NCBI GenBank assembly: GCA_965221785.1
Contig: CBDCSR010000003.1
Span: 2,294,001 to 2,358,000 of the forward strand
Reading direction: 5' to 3'
Origin: BD2-11 sp965221785
GTDB taxonomy: Bacteria; Gemmatimonadota; Gemmatimonadetes; Longimicrobiales; Gaopeijiaceae
DNA: 64,000 bases
Shown here: positions 52,499-61,155 of the stretch, piece after piece
Position numbering within the stretch: position 1 is the stretch's first letter
How the letters are laid out: each line of letters begins with the position of its first letter
Translations under genes and position numbers: made by a program
The notes under the pieces: generated by a model
Told to the model about the DNA's origin: nothing
The model's input: only the letters and a program-made list of their open reading frames with translations
Database searches by the model: none

Positions 52499-52789
52499 CT
52501 ATCGGTTCTTTTCGCCCTCGGCCGGGCCGGTGCCGCCGGAGGTGCGAGGCTCGATCAGCCGCTCGGTGAAGTCCTGACGCTCCTCCAGCAGTGACAGTCG
52601 GTCGTTCATGGACTCGACCGTCTCGCGCAGGCGCCGGGTCTCCTCCAGCGCGGAACTGGATTTCTCACGGGCCATTGCGTCAAGGAGGGTACCGAGTTTG
52701 CCTGCGATGGGACGCAGGATGAGTACGCCTCCCGCCGTGACGATGAACAGTGAAGGAACGACCAGGGCGACAAGGGCCTCCCAGTCCAT
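52499..52789 (-). CDS. small membrane protein with C-terminal coiled coil
   Basis: This is a 96-residue protein of unknown function. One N-terminal membrane segment (about 4-28, ALVALVVPSLFIVTAGGVLIL) is followed by a helical, coiled-coil-prone region (about 35-80, with heptad Leu in RRLRETVESMNDRLSLLEERQDF). The start at 52789 is supported by GGAGG eight bases upstream; the frame is open further upstream, but without a good start. It ends one base from the convergent DUF222-HNH gene. It looks like a phage-shock or sensor-type accessory membrane protein in shape only. Confidence 0.7.
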   Translation of the reverse strand: MDWEALVALVVPSLFIVTAGGVLILRPIAGKLGTLLDAMAREKSSSALEETRRLRETVESMNDRLSLLEERQDFTERLIEPRTSGGTGPAEGEKNR

Positions 52790-52867
52790 TGGCTGAGCCT
52801 CCGTAGTGGTGCTGTGTGGGAAGGAATCGGAAACCGTCCGGCCATCCAATACGGCAATTGCGGGAAA

Positions 52868-52905
52868 GGTGTTGCACGGACCGCTGTAGCGGGATGGGTG
52901 TTGCA
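52868..52905 (-). repeat. direct repeats flanking a palindrome upstream of the small membrane protein gene
   Basis: GGTGTTGCA occurs at 52868-52876 and 52897-52905, 29 bases apart. Between them lies CCGCT-GT-AGCGG (52881-52892), a near-palindrome. The element is 79 bases upstream of the reverse-strand start at 52789 and looks like an operator. No gene lies in 52790-52956. Confidence 0.4.
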
Positions 52906-52956
52906 GGGGTCTCTGCGAACCCGGGACGATCGGCCGACGTGGCGGGCAGGGGTTGC

Positions 52957-53901
52957 CTACCTCCGCCACAGAGGCAGCGTAAGGCATGTCGGTCCGCCTT
53001 CGCACGGGATACAGAGCGCATCCGCTTCGAAGCAGGTTACCGCGCACCCGGCGTCACGCATCAATTTCACCGTGTGCGGGAACCCGTCGACCGCGATGCA
53101 CCTCCGGGGCGCCGTCGCGAGCACATTGAGGTTCAATCCGTTCGAAGCCCCGAACTCCTCGTTGCTCGCCTCCAGGCACTGGATGCCGGCCTTCCGCAGC
53201 AGCTCGCGCAGCGCGACGGGCAGCAGGCGAGGGTAGACCAGCGCCAGATCACGATCCAGCGGGCTGATCACCGACAGGAGGTGCAGGCAGGCGGCGCTGC
53301 CGTTCCATACGGGAAGATCGAACGTCAGAAGTCTGATGCCGAGGGGCGCAAGGATGTCCTTCAGTTGATCGATGCCGGCCTGGTTGGTGCGGAACGAGCG
53401 TGCCGCCGCGAGCGTCGTTTCCTCGATCCAGAGCAGGTCTCCGCCTTCGGCCAGGCCGGGTGGCTCGATCCTTCCGACGACCGGCACGCGCAGCCGCTGA
53501 TACAGTGTCTCGTGCAGTGCCACCTCGGGGCGCCGGAGCAACTTGCCGGGACGAAGCACGATGGCGCCCGCGGGGGTCATGAAGGAGGGGTCGAAGACGA
53601 AGATCGAGTCGGAGAGGCCATCGTCCGCGGCATCCATCCACTCGATCTCCGCCCCTGAATCGGCGACGCACGCGGCGAACGCGTCGTACTGGCGCACCAG
53701 GCGGCCGGCGTCGAGGGGACCTGCGTAGTGCCAGCGCGCGGGATCGGCTTCGCGGGTAGCTCGGCCAGGACGGCGCATCGCGACGCGCCGGAGAGGATCC
53801 GTCATGCTCGCCACGCCGAAGCCGTCCGTCGACGTGGACTCGCTTCCCGGCCCGGCCTGCGGTGCCGGGCTCACCGCGCGTTTCCCCCGCCCTTCGCTCA
53901 T
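52957..53901 (-). CDS. amidinohydrolase (dimethylarginine dimethylaminohydrolase-like)
   Basis: This enzyme of the pentein fold hydrolyses guanidino groups; relatives include dimethylargininase and arginine deiminases. In the 314-residue protein the catalytic set is visible: EGGD (152-155), FRTNQAGI near 170, His207 in AACLHLLS, and the nucleophile Cys306 in CEGGPTCLTLP at the C-terminus. The start overlaps the permease stop by 4 bp. Homology seems to begin at Met33 (MTDPLRRVAMRRPG), so a shorter start at 53805 is possible. Paired with an APC permease, uptake and hydrolysis of an arginine-like compound is plausible. Confidence 0.85.
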   Translation of the reverse strand: MSEGRGKRAVSPAPQAGPGSESTSTDGFGVASMTDPLRRVAMRRPGRATREADPARWHYAGPLDAGRLVRQYDAFAACVADSGAEIEWMDAADDGLSDSIFVFDPSFMTPAGAIVLRPGKLLRRPEVALHETLYQRLRVPVVGRIEPPGLAEGGDLLWIEETTLAAARSFRTNQAGIDQLKDILAPLGIRLLTFDLPVWNGSAACLHLLSVISPLDRDLALVYPRLLPVALRELLRKAGIQCLEASNEEFGASNGLNLNVLATAPRRCIAVDGFPHTVKLMRDAGCAVTCFEADALCIPCEGGPTCLTLPLWRR

Positions 53902-55265
53902 GCAGCGCCGCCGATCCCATCGCCGGAGGCCGATCTTCCTCGCGTCGAATCACCCCCACGCCAGCGCATCGCGGCGAAAACCGGTACTCCGGCCAGCAGC
54001 AGCAGGAATCCCCAGAACACCGTCTCCGCGCCCGCGCCCACGACCGCCCAAAGCGAAAACCCGAACGCCAGCACGCTCACGACCGCCCGCGCAAGGGACC
54101 TTGCAGCCGCACGACCCCCGATTCGTGACCTGGAGCGCTCGCGAAGCGCCATCATGAGCCCCGTCATGCTCGTGAAGACGTAGGGCAGGAGCGTCGCCAG
54201 GGTGGCCAGCAGGATGAGGAAGGTGAAGGCCTGCACCAGGCCGCGGGTGTAGTTCATCGCGATCAGGATCGTCGCCAGGACGGCTGACAGGAAGATCCCC
54301 ACGACGGGCGTGCCTCGCGGGCTCAGGTGCGCGAAGCGCGCCGGGAGCAGCCCGTCCAGGGCGGCGGCGCGCGGGATCTGGCCGGTAAGCAGAACCCAGC
54401 CGTTGAGGGCTCCGAAGCAGGAGATGGTGGCGCCCGCCCCGATGATCCAGCGGCCCCAGGTGCCCCAGACGGAGCCCGCCGCGTCGGCGAACGGCGCCGT
54501 GGACAGCGCCAGCTCTCCCGGGGCAATGATGCCCATCACCGCGGCCGTGCACGCAATGTAGACGACGGCGGCGATGGATGTCCCCAGGATCGTGGCCTTT
54601 GGAATGGTGCGGGCGGGGTCGCGCACGTCGCCCGCGGGGACGGTTCCCGCCTCGAGCCCCAGAAACGCCCACAGGGTGAGCGCGACCGTAGCCGTGACGG
54701 CGCTGAAGGCGCTCTCGCCGGCGGGATTGAAAGGCTGGAAGTGATCGCCCTGGAAGTAGAGGAATCCGACGGTGCCGACCGCCGCCAGCGGCACCAGCTT
54801 GAGCACGGTGGTGACGAGCTGGACCAGCCCAGCCGTGCGTACGCCGTGCGCGTTGACCAGGGCGAGGGTCCACAGGGCGGCCAGCGCCGTGGCCAGACCC
54901 GCGGCCGGCGAGAACGCCAGAGCCGGCCAGAACACCGTCGCGTAACTCGCGGTGGCGACGGCGAGGGCGGCGTTCCCCGTGAGCAGTGAAATCCAGTAGG
55001 ACCACGCGATCCAGAACCCCACGAAGTCCCCGAACCCCTCCCGGCCGTACGCATACGGTCCTCCGACCCTGGGCAGCGTCGCTCCGAGCCGTGCGAGCAC
55101 CAGCGCCATGCACATCGCGCCTCCGGCGCTCACCAGCCACCCCAGGATGCTGATGCCCCCGAACGGGGCCAGCGACGCCGGGAGGAGAAAGACACCCGAT
55201 CCGATCATGCTCCCCGCCACCAGCGAGGTGCACATCCAAAGCCCGAGTTTGCGCTTGCCCGTCAT
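53898..55265 (-). CDS. APC family amino acid/polyamine permease
   Basis: This is a 455-residue transporter with about 12 membrane segments. GLWMCTSLVAGSMIGSGVFLLP at the N-terminus is the APC helix-1 substrate loop (GSGVF). GGPYAYGREGFG and FLGLEAGTVPAGDVRDPARTIPKA are further family signatures. It most resembles the antiporter branch (arginine/agmatine or putrescine/ornithine) in length and motifs. It is coupled (ATGA) to an amidinohydrolase, which supports a guanidino-compound substrate. The ATG at 55265 starts just before the membrane region; the open frame upstream lacks a good start. Confidence 0.88.
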   Translation of the reverse strand: MTGKRKLGLWMCTSLVAGSMIGSGVFLLPASLAPFGGISILGWLVSAGGAMCMALVLARLGATLPRVGGPYAYGREGFGDFVGFWIAWSYWISLLTGNAALAVATASYATVFWPALAFSPAAGLATALAALWTLALVNAHGVRTAGLVQLVTTVLKLVPLAAVGTVGFLYFQGDHFQPFNPAGESAFSAVTATVALTLWAFLGLEAGTVPAGDVRDPARTIPKATILGTSIAAVVYIACTAAVMGIIAPGELALSTAPFADAAGSVWGTWGRWIIGAGATISCFGALNGWVLLTGQIPRAAALDGLLPARFAHLSPRGTPVVGIFLSAVLATILIAMNYTRGLVQAFTFLILLATLATLLPYVFTSMTGLMMALRERSRSRIGGRAAARSLARAVVSVLAFGFSLWAVVGAGAETVFWGFLLLLAGVPVFAAMRWRGGDSTRGRSASGDGIGGAA

Positions 55266-55512
55266 GGTCTGAACCTGTCCGCGGCCGCGCGTCCGCACCA
55301 GCCGTGCGCACGACTCGGTGATAGCGCGGCGCCTCGGCTCCCAACCGTGCGGTCCGTGCGGGCGTCGCGCGGGATTGGGAATGGCGTCATACCCGATGCC
55401 CGCAGGGGGCTGGCGCGGGACCGCCCGGAGGTGGCATCGTGCACGCGTAGATCACACGGGCATTGCCGCTCCCGGCAGGCCGCCGATGAACCGGAATCCA
55501 GGAGTTCGACCC

Positions 55513-57291
55513 ATGCGCGAAGTTCCCGCAACAGGCCGAGGCCGCACTGCGGGCGCGGCCATGGCCGCCTCCGTCGCGATCGGTTGTGTGTTCCTTGCCG
55601 CGACCGCGTGCGAGACCGCGGAGGCGCCGGCGCAGGCCAGCCCGACCGCACAGAGCTCCGGGGAGGTGGTCTTCCCCGCCACCAACCGTCCGGACGTGCG
55701 CGGCGTCACCGCGGCCGTGTCGGCCGGCCATCCACTTGCGGTGGCGGCGGGTCACGAAGTGCTGCGCCGGGGCGGCAACGCCATCGACGCGACGATCGCC
55801 ATGGCGGGGGTGCTGGCCGTCGTGCGTCCGCACATGAACGGCGTCGGGGGCGACGCGTTCATGATCTACTACGAGGCCGAGAGCGGGCGCGTGTACGCGA
55901 TGAACGGAAGCGGGCGCGCCGGCGCCCTGGCCACGCCGGCCCTCTTCTCCGAACGCGAACTCGACCGGGTCCCCGGCAACGGTCCGCTCTCGGTCTCGGT
56001 GCCTGGCGCCGTAGCCGCCTGGGTGGACGCCCTGGACCGCTTCGGCACCCGGCCGATGGCGGAGCTGCTGGAGCCGGCCATCGGCTACGCCCGCGACGGC
56101 TTCCCCGTCTCCACCCGCCTCGCCAGCGACATCGCGGGCTCCTCGCGGTCGCTGAACGACCACGCGCGGGCGCTCTACCTGCCGGGTGGCGCGCCTCCGC
56201 CGGTGGGCAGCCTGCTCAGGAACCCCGAGCTGGCCACCACCCTGGAGCGGATCGCGCGCGATGGAAGAGACGGGTTCTACCACGGCTTCGTAGCCGACCG
56301 CATCGGTGCTTTCCTGGAGGCCGAGGGCGGCTACGTGCGGGCTCCGGACCTGGCGGCGCACACCACCACCTGGGTGGAGCCGCTGCGGGGCGACTACGAG
56401 AACCACACCATGCTGGTGATGCCGCCCAACACCCAGGGCATTGCCCAGCTGCAGCTGTTCGAGATGTCGAAATCGTTCGACATGAAGGAGTTGGGTCACA
56501 ATACCTCAGGTTATCTCCACACCCTCATCGAGATGAAGAAGCTGGCCTTCGCCGACCGCGACCAGTGGGCCGCCGACCCGGAATTCAGCGACATCCCGCT
56601 GGATCGCCTGCTCGACTCGGACTATCTGGCCCGCCGTGCCGGCATGGTCGACGGGGGTGCCGCGGCCGAAGCGCGTGCGGCAGGGGTGGGCACGGAGATG
56701 GCCGCGGGCGGCGGCGGATCAGCGGACGACTCCGGCGACACCGTCTACCTCACCGCCGTGGACCAGTGGGGCAACGCGGTCAGCTGGATCCAGAGCCTGT
56801 TCGCCGGCTTCGGCTCCGGTCTCCTCGAGCCCGAAACGGGCATCGTGCTCCACAACCGGGGCGCCCTCTTCAACCTTCAGGCGGGGCATCCAAACATCAT
56901 CGCGCCCGGCAAGCGCCCCTATCACACGCTCTCACCCATGATGGCGCTCCGCAGCGACGGCAGCTTCGCCTTCACCCTGGGTACGCCGGGGGGCGACAGC
57001 CAGCCGCAGAGCCTGATCCAGATCGTCAACAACATGGTGCTCTTCGGGATGACACCCCAGGCAGCCATCGAAGCACCCCGCTTCCGCAGCTACAACGGGC
57101 TCGGGGTAGCCTTCGAGGATCGCATCGGCGCGTCCGCCCTGGGAGAACTCGGCGCCCTGGGCCACCAGGTCGAGATCGTGCACGGGTGGACGGCCACCTT
57201 CGGGGGCGCCCACATGATCCTCCGGGACCGCAACGGCACCCTTACCGCCGCCTCCGACCCGAGGCGGGAGGCATACGCCATTGCGTACTGA
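55513..57291 (+). CDS. ggt: gamma-glutamyltransferase
   Basis: GGT cleaves gamma-glutamyl bonds of glutathione and related peptides outside the cytoplasm. The 592-residue precursor has an N-terminal hydrophobic stretch ending ATAC (Cys about residue 33), so it may be a lipoprotein. GHEVLRRGGNAIDATIAMAGVLAVV and GVGGDAFMIYYE belong to the large subunit. Autoprocessing is expected before Thr410 in GDTVYLTAVD, which becomes the nucleophile of the small subunit; GNAVSWIQSLFAGFGSG and NMPMMAL-like KRPYHTLSPMMAL follow. The start has GGAG eight bases upstream. It is transcribed away from the permease across a 247-base gap. Confidence 0.9.
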   Translation: MREVPATGRGRTAGAAMAASVAIGCVFLAATACETAEAPAQASPTAQSSGEVVFPATNRPDVRGVTAAVSAGHPLAVAAGHEVLRRGGNAIDATIAMAGVLAVVRPHMNGVGGDAFMIYYEAESGRVYAMNGSGRAGALATPALFSERELDRVPGNGPLSVSVPGAVAAWVDALDRFGTRPMAELLEPAIGYARDGFPVSTRLASDIAGSSRSLNDHARALYLPGGAPPPVGSLLRNPELATTLERIARDGRDGFYHGFVADRIGAFLEAEGGYVRAPDLAAHTTTWVEPLRGDYENHTMLVMPPNTQGIAQLQLFEMSKSFDMKELGHNTSGYLHTLIEMKKLAFADRDQWAADPEFSDIPLDRLLDSDYLARRAGMVDGGAAAEARAAGVGTEMAAGGGGSADDSGDTVYLTAVDQWGNAVSWIQSLFAGFGSGLLEPETGIVLHNRGALFNLQAGHPNIIAPGKRPYHTLSPMMALRSDGSFAFTLGTPGGDSQPQSLIQIVNNMVLFGMTPQAAIEAPRFRSYNGLGVAFEDRIGASALGELGALGHQVEIVHGWTATFGGAHMILRDRNGTLTAASDPRREAYAIAY

Positions 57292-57303
57292 GGAGAAGAG
57301 CCC

Positions 57304-57687
57304 ATGACCACCCTGGCGCGCGCCCTGGCCGCGAGCGGAGCCACGCTGGCGCTCCTGGCCGTGGCGCTGGGGGCGTTTGGAGCCCATGCCCTGCGCGAAC
57401 GCCTGGAGGCGCGCGATCTCGAGATCTTCGAGACCGCCGTGCGCTACCAGATGTACCACGCGCTCGCGCTTCTCGGCGTCGCGTGGCTGTCCACCCGGCT
57501 GGCCGGCCCACTGACGGGCTGGGCAGGTTGGCTGATGGTGGTCGGGACGGTGGTTTTTTCGGGCAGCCTCTACCTGCTCGTACTGACGGGACCCCGCTGG
57601 CTCGGAGCCATCACGCCGGTCGGCGGCGTACTGCTCATCGCCGGATGGCTGCTGCTGGTGGCGGCGATCCTGCGCAGCAGCGTCTGA
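57304..57687 (+). CDS. DUF423 (YgdD-type) membrane protein
   Basis: This is a 127-residue inner-membrane protein with four hydrophobic segments, an intact member of the DUF423 family. GAFGAHALRERL near residues 23-34 and the YQMYHALALLGVAWL block (about 48-62) are its hallmarks, followed by GTVVFSGSLYLLVLTG. Function is unknown. It lies 12 bases after ggt with a GAGGAGAAG ribosome site, so the two are probably co-transcribed. Confidence 0.9.
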   Translation: MTTLARALAASGATLALLAVALGAFGAHALRERLEARDLEIFETAVRYQMYHALALLGVAWLSTRLAGPLTGWAGWLMVVGTVVFSGSLYLLVLTGPRWLGAITPVGGVLLIAGWLLLVAAILRSSV

Positions 57688-57709
57688 CCCCCGTCGGGCC
57701 GCCTCTCTT

Positions 57710-57742
57710 TAGGCTTGGCTTAGCTTGGCTAGACCAGGCTAG
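57710..57742. repeat. three 10-bp tandem units (TAGNCYWGGC-like) between convergent genes
   Basis: TAGGCTTGGC (57710-57719), TTAGCTTGGC (57720-57729) and TAGACCAGGC (57730-57739) follow each other without gaps, then TAGAAC. All end in GGC. The last unit contains the reverse-strand stop of the LVIVD gene (57739-57741). The repeats also place stop codons in several frames. Related stretches occur at 22719 and 44811. Confidence 0.55.
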
Positions 57743-59640
57743 AACACCACCCGCTTCGGCCTCAACTCCGTGATCCAGATTCCCGAGTTCAGGTCCGATG
57801 AGTAGATGCGGCCCTTGAAGATCTGCGCTCCCCAGGTCATGGGCCAGTTGGGCACCACCATGTCGTCGTCCCTGGGCACGAAGGCCGCCACCTCCCTGCC
57901 CTGCTCGTAGAGGTTGCCGCGCAGCTCGCCGGAGATGTCGAGGACACGCAGCCCCGCCTGGTAGTAGCCGAGGTAAAGGCGGTCACCTTCGGCCCAGACG
58001 TTGTGGACCCCCGCTTCGGGGACTTCGTACCAGGCCACCTCGACCGGGTTCTCGATGTCGGAGTAGTCCACCACGTGAATGAAGCCGCGCGCCTCGATGG
58101 GCCGCTCGGGGTCCCATCCCGGCGGGAAGATCTCGTCGCCGAGATAGAGATAGCGGCCGTGGCGCCAGGCGACGTGCGTGTTGCCGATCGGGTACTTGAA
58201 CTGGCTCACGAAGGCGGGCTCGCGCGCGGTGCCCTGATGGGTGCCCGCCCCCACGTCCAGCATGATCACGCCGTCGTTCCAGTAGGAGAGGTAGGCGTAA
58301 CCGTCCTGCACGACGACGTCGTGCAGTGTCTTGCCCTGCTTGTCGAGCCCCCAGCGGCCCACCTCGACCGGGTTGGCCGGGTCGGAGATGTCGATGATGT
58401 GCATCTCGGAGGTGCCGTTGTGGCAGGCGTAGACCAGGTCGCCCAGGATCCACACGTTGTGAACCCCTCCGGTCAGGGTCTCGTCGTAGCGGGAGATGAT
58501 CTCCGGATGGGCCGGGTCGGCGAGGTCGAGGAGCACCATGCCGTTGCGGCGGTTGGAGGCGCCCTCGCGGGTGACGATCCCGATGCGGTTGTCGGGATGG
58601 ATCTTCACGTCGTTGATGCGGCGCGCGTCCAACTGGATCGAGTCCGTGAGGACGGGCGCTCCGCTGTCGGTGACGTCCCACACCTTCATCCAGTCGTGCA
58701 TGTAGGTGCCCACGTAGACATAGTCGCGCCCGTCCACGCCCTCGAACACCCACATGTCGCCCGAGTGGTGCGAGGAGATCGGCCCCCGCCCCACCTGGAT
58801 CAGCTCCGAATCCGAGATGCGCTCGGTCACCTCGACGTTGGCGGTGCGCACCACGCCTTCCCCGATCACCGCGTAGACGACGTAGCGCCCCGGGTCCTCG
58901 GCCACGAACACGCCCTCCGCGCCGTCGGCGTCGATCTGGGCGCCCACCCCGGCCACCGTCCAGGCGGGCAGCAGCTCGGGCCCGCCCGCGCCCGATGGCA
59001 GGTTCGCGGCCGCCCGGAAGCGCACCACGTCGCCGGTCCGCACCGTGGAGGCCGCGGGCTCGAGCGTGTACGCGAACCCGGGGTCCGCCTCCACGGAGAC
59101 TTCCACTTCCTCCTCCGCGACACCCGACCGCACCGTGATGGTCGCCCTTCCGGGAGTGAGGCCGTACACGCGCCCGAGGGCGTCCACGCTGGCCACCGCG
59201 GGTGCGCCGGAGGTGAAGGATGCCGTCGGCGCGTCCAGCATCTCCCCCAGCCGGGTGGTGCCCGTCAGCGAAATCGGAGCGCTGGTGCCGGCGACGATCG
59301 CACCGGGCGCGGCCACTTCCAGGGTGGCGGCCCCGAGCTGCGGCACCGTCAGATCGGCGAACCCAACCACCGTGCCCCCGACCATGGCGGCCACCTGGGC
59401 CTTCCCCGGCCTCAGGCCGGTCACCTGGCCGGACGCATCCACGGACACCAGCTCGGGGGTGACGGCCACCCAGGTGACGGCAGCGCCATCGATGACCGCC
59501 CCCTCGGCGTCCAGGACGCGGGCGGTTAGCGGCAGCACGGCGTCGACGGCGACTTGCGCGCTGGCAGGGAGCACTTCCACTCGATCCGGCGCGGCCTGAA
59601 CCGCGACGGCCAATGCGAGCACATGAGCGAAGGACATCAT
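57739..59640 (-). CDS. exported LVIVD-repeat protein with BIG2-type Ig domains
   Basis: This is a 633-residue secreted protein. After a signal peptide (about 1-17) come two Ig-like BIG2 domains (about 20-105 and 110-190), each ending in the typical GLRPGKAQVAA or GLTPGRATITV pattern, then an additional strand-rich domain to about 285. The C-terminal half is a beta-propeller of LVIVD repeats, with WVFEGVDGRDYVYVGTY, MHIIDISDPANPVEVGRW and FIHVVDYSDIENPVEVAWY. It is probably a surface adhesin or binding protein, with no sign of an active site. It is convergent with the DUF423 gene. Confidence 0.86.
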   Translation of the reverse strand: MMSFAHVLALAVAVQAAPDRVEVLPASAQVAVDAVLPLTARVLDAEGAVIDGAAVTWVAVTPELVSVDASGQVTGLRPGKAQVAAMVGGTVVGFADLTVPQLGAATLEVAAPGAIVAGTSAPISLTGTTRLGEMLDAPTASFTSGAPAVASVDALGRVYGLTPGRATITVRSGVAEEEVEVSVEADPGFAYTLEPAASTVRTGDVVRFRAAANLPSGAGGPELLPAWTVAGVGAQIDADGAEGVFVAEDPGRYVVYAVIGEGVVRTANVEVTERISDSELIQVGRGPISSHHSGDMWVFEGVDGRDYVYVGTYMHDWMKVWDVTDSGAPVLTDSIQLDARRINDVKIHPDNRIGIVTREGASNRRNGMVLLDLADPAHPEIISRYDETLTGGVHNVWILGDLVYACHNGTSEMHIIDISDPANPVEVGRWGLDKQGKTLHDVVVQDGYAYLSYWNDGVIMLDVGAGTHQGTAREPAFVSQFKYPIGNTHVAWRHGRYLYLGDEIFPPGWDPERPIEARGFIHVVDYSDIENPVEVAWYEVPEAGVHNVWAEGDRLYLGYYQAGLRVLDISGELRGNLYEQGREVAAFVPRDDDMVVPNWPMTWGAQIFKGRIYSSDLNSGIWITELRPKRVVF

Positions 59641-59705
59641 CTGGTTTACCTCGGATGACGGAACGTGAAGGCAGGCCGCCTCTTGCGGCCCGTGACCTCT
59701 CGAAG

Positions 59706-59779
59706 TGCCCCCGGCAGGACTCGAACCTGCGGCCCCCGGATTAGGAATCCGGTGCTCTGTCCACCTGAGCTACGGAGGC
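59706..59779 (-). tRNA. tRNA-Arg (anticodon CCT)
   Basis: Read on the reverse strand, a full cloverleaf is present in 74 bases. The acceptor stem GCCTCCG/CGGGGGC pairs with one T-G wobble; the D arm is GCTC...GAGC. The anticodon stem CCGGA/TCCGG encloses TTCCTAA with CCT as the anticodon, and the T arm is GCAGG-TTCGAGT-CCTGC. The discriminator base is A. CCA is not encoded. No integrase or mobile element adjoins it. Confidence 0.95.
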
Positions 59780-59808
59780 GCGCGAACCCCATTCTACCGC
59801 CGTCCGCT

Positions 59809-60417
59809 TCAGCGGAGCAACGCCACCACCCCGAAGCCCGCCACGAGCAGAATGCCGAAGATCCAGGTGAAGGTGTTGAAATGGCGATCGATCACGCCCC
59901 GCAGCGCCGGACCCCATCGGTACACCAGACCTCCCAGGACGAAGAAGCGCAGTCCCCGCGAGACGCAGCTGGCCAGCACGAACACCGGGAAGTCGATGGC
60001 GAAGACCCCGGCCGAGAGCGTGAACACCTTGTACGGCAGCGGAGTCAGGCCCGCCAGGAAGATCACCCAGAAGTCGTAGCGCCCGTACAGTTCCTGTACG
60101 CGCGCGAAGCTCTCCGGCGACACCCCCGGGACATGGTCGAAGAAGAACTGGTCGAAGAGGTGCCACGCGCCCGCACCGATGCCGTAGCCGATCAGGCCGC
60201 CCAGGACCGACGCAGCCGTGGTCAGCGCCGCGAAGCGCATCGACGCCGCCGGCGCGCCCAGGCAGAGCGCCAGCAGCAGCGGATCGGGCGGAATCGGGAA
60301 CACCGACGACTCGGCCAGCGCGAGCACCGCAAGCGCCCAGGCGCCGTACGGCGTCCCCGCCCAGCTCAGCACCCAGTCGTAGAGACGGCGCGTCAGCCCT
60401 GCATCGTCAGATCCCAC
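59809..60417 (-). CDS. VTT-domain membrane protein, YqaA-like
   Basis: This is a 202-residue inner-membrane protein of the VTT/DedA superfamily, closer to YqaA than to classic DedA. ESSVFPIPPDPLLLALCL (about 36-53) is the re-entrant helix motif and FLAGLTPLPYKVFTLSAG (about 120-137) the second half. Four or so other hydrophobic segments are seen. It probably moves lipids between leaflets, as inferred for relatives. Its start overlaps the end of surE by 25 bp, so the two are likely coupled. A second VTT gene is at 15475. Confidence 0.85.
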   Translation of the reverse strand: MGSDDAGLTRRLYDWVLSWAGTPYGAWALAVLALAESSVFPIPPDPLLLALCLGAPAASMRFAALTTAASVLGGLIGYGIGAGAWHLFDQFFFDHVPGVSPESFARVQELYGRYDFWVIFLAGLTPLPYKVFTLSAGVFAIDFPVFVLASCVSRGLRFFVLGGLVYRWGPALRGVIDRHFNTFTWIFGILLVAGFGVVALLR

Positions 60418-61145
60418 GCCCGCACCTCTTCAAGAAGCCTGTAGTTGGTGAGGTCGAGGTGGAGCGGGGTCACCGAAACGTAGCCCTCCTCCACCGCACG
60501 GAAATCCGAATCCGCGGAGCCGCTCCACGCCGGCGTCGACGCCCCGATCCAGTAGTACTCCTTCCCCATCGGGTCGCGGCCGCGCATCAGCGAATCGCTG
60601 TACCTGCGGCGACCCAGGCGGGTGACCCGCACCCCCTTCGCCTCCGCCGGGGGAATCGGAGGAAGATTGACGTTGAAGAGGGTGTCCGTGGGAAACGGTC
60701 TGGCGAGCACCTGCTTCAGGAGGTCGGACAGAGGCCCGGACCAGCCGAGACCTTCGGTCAGGTCGCGTCCGGCGTACGACACCGCGACCGACGGGATGCC
60801 GAGCACGGTCGCTTCCATGGCGGCCGCCACGGTGCCCGAATAGAGGACATCCTCTCCCATGTTCGACCCGTGGTTGACCCCGGAGAAGCAGACCGTCGGG
60901 CGCTCCTCGAGAAGCGCGCTCAGCGCCAGGATGACGCAGTCCGTCGGTGTGCCGTCGACCACGGAAACGCCCCCGGGACCCGTTCGGGCGCGCAGCGGGA
61001 GATGCAGGGTGAGCGAGTGGCTGGTCGCGCTCTGCTCGCGGTCGGGCGCCACCACATGCACCGAGCCGAGTCGTCGCGCGGCCCGCTGAAGGATGGCCAG
61101 ACCGGGAGCCATGTAGCCGTCATCGTTCGTGCACAGGATGTGCAT
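60393..61145 (-). CDS. surE: 5'/3'-nucleotidase SurE
   Basis: SurE is a metal-dependent cytosolic phosphatase of nucleotides, involved in stationary-phase survival. The 250-residue protein opens with HILCTNDDGYMAPG, whose NDDG (7-10) holds metal-binding Asp residues. APDREQSATSHSLTL with the catalytic Ser/Thr, and SGVNHGSNMGEDVLYSGTVAAAMEA with the metal-binding Asn, follow. NVNLPP occurs near 160. Length and motif order are standard. Confidence 0.95.
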   Translation of the reverse strand: MHILCTNDDGYMAPGLAILQRAARRLGSVHVVAPDREQSATSHSLTLHLPLRARTGPGGVSVVDGTPTDCVILALSALLEERPTVCFSGVNHGSNMGEDVLYSGTVAAAMEATVLGIPSVAVSYAGRDLTEGLGWSGPLSDLLKQVLARPFPTDTLFNVNLPPIPPAEAKGVRVTRLGRRRYSDSLMRGRDPMGKEYYWIGASTPAWSGSADSDFRAVEEGYVSVTPLHLDLTNYRLLEEVRAWDLTMQG

Positions 61146-61155
61146 GCGGGGCCGG

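Noticed and set aside
59706..59779. tRNA-Arg as an island insertion site
   Set aside because: Flanking genes are ordinary chromosomal ones and I see no repeated copy of the tRNA 3' end nearby.
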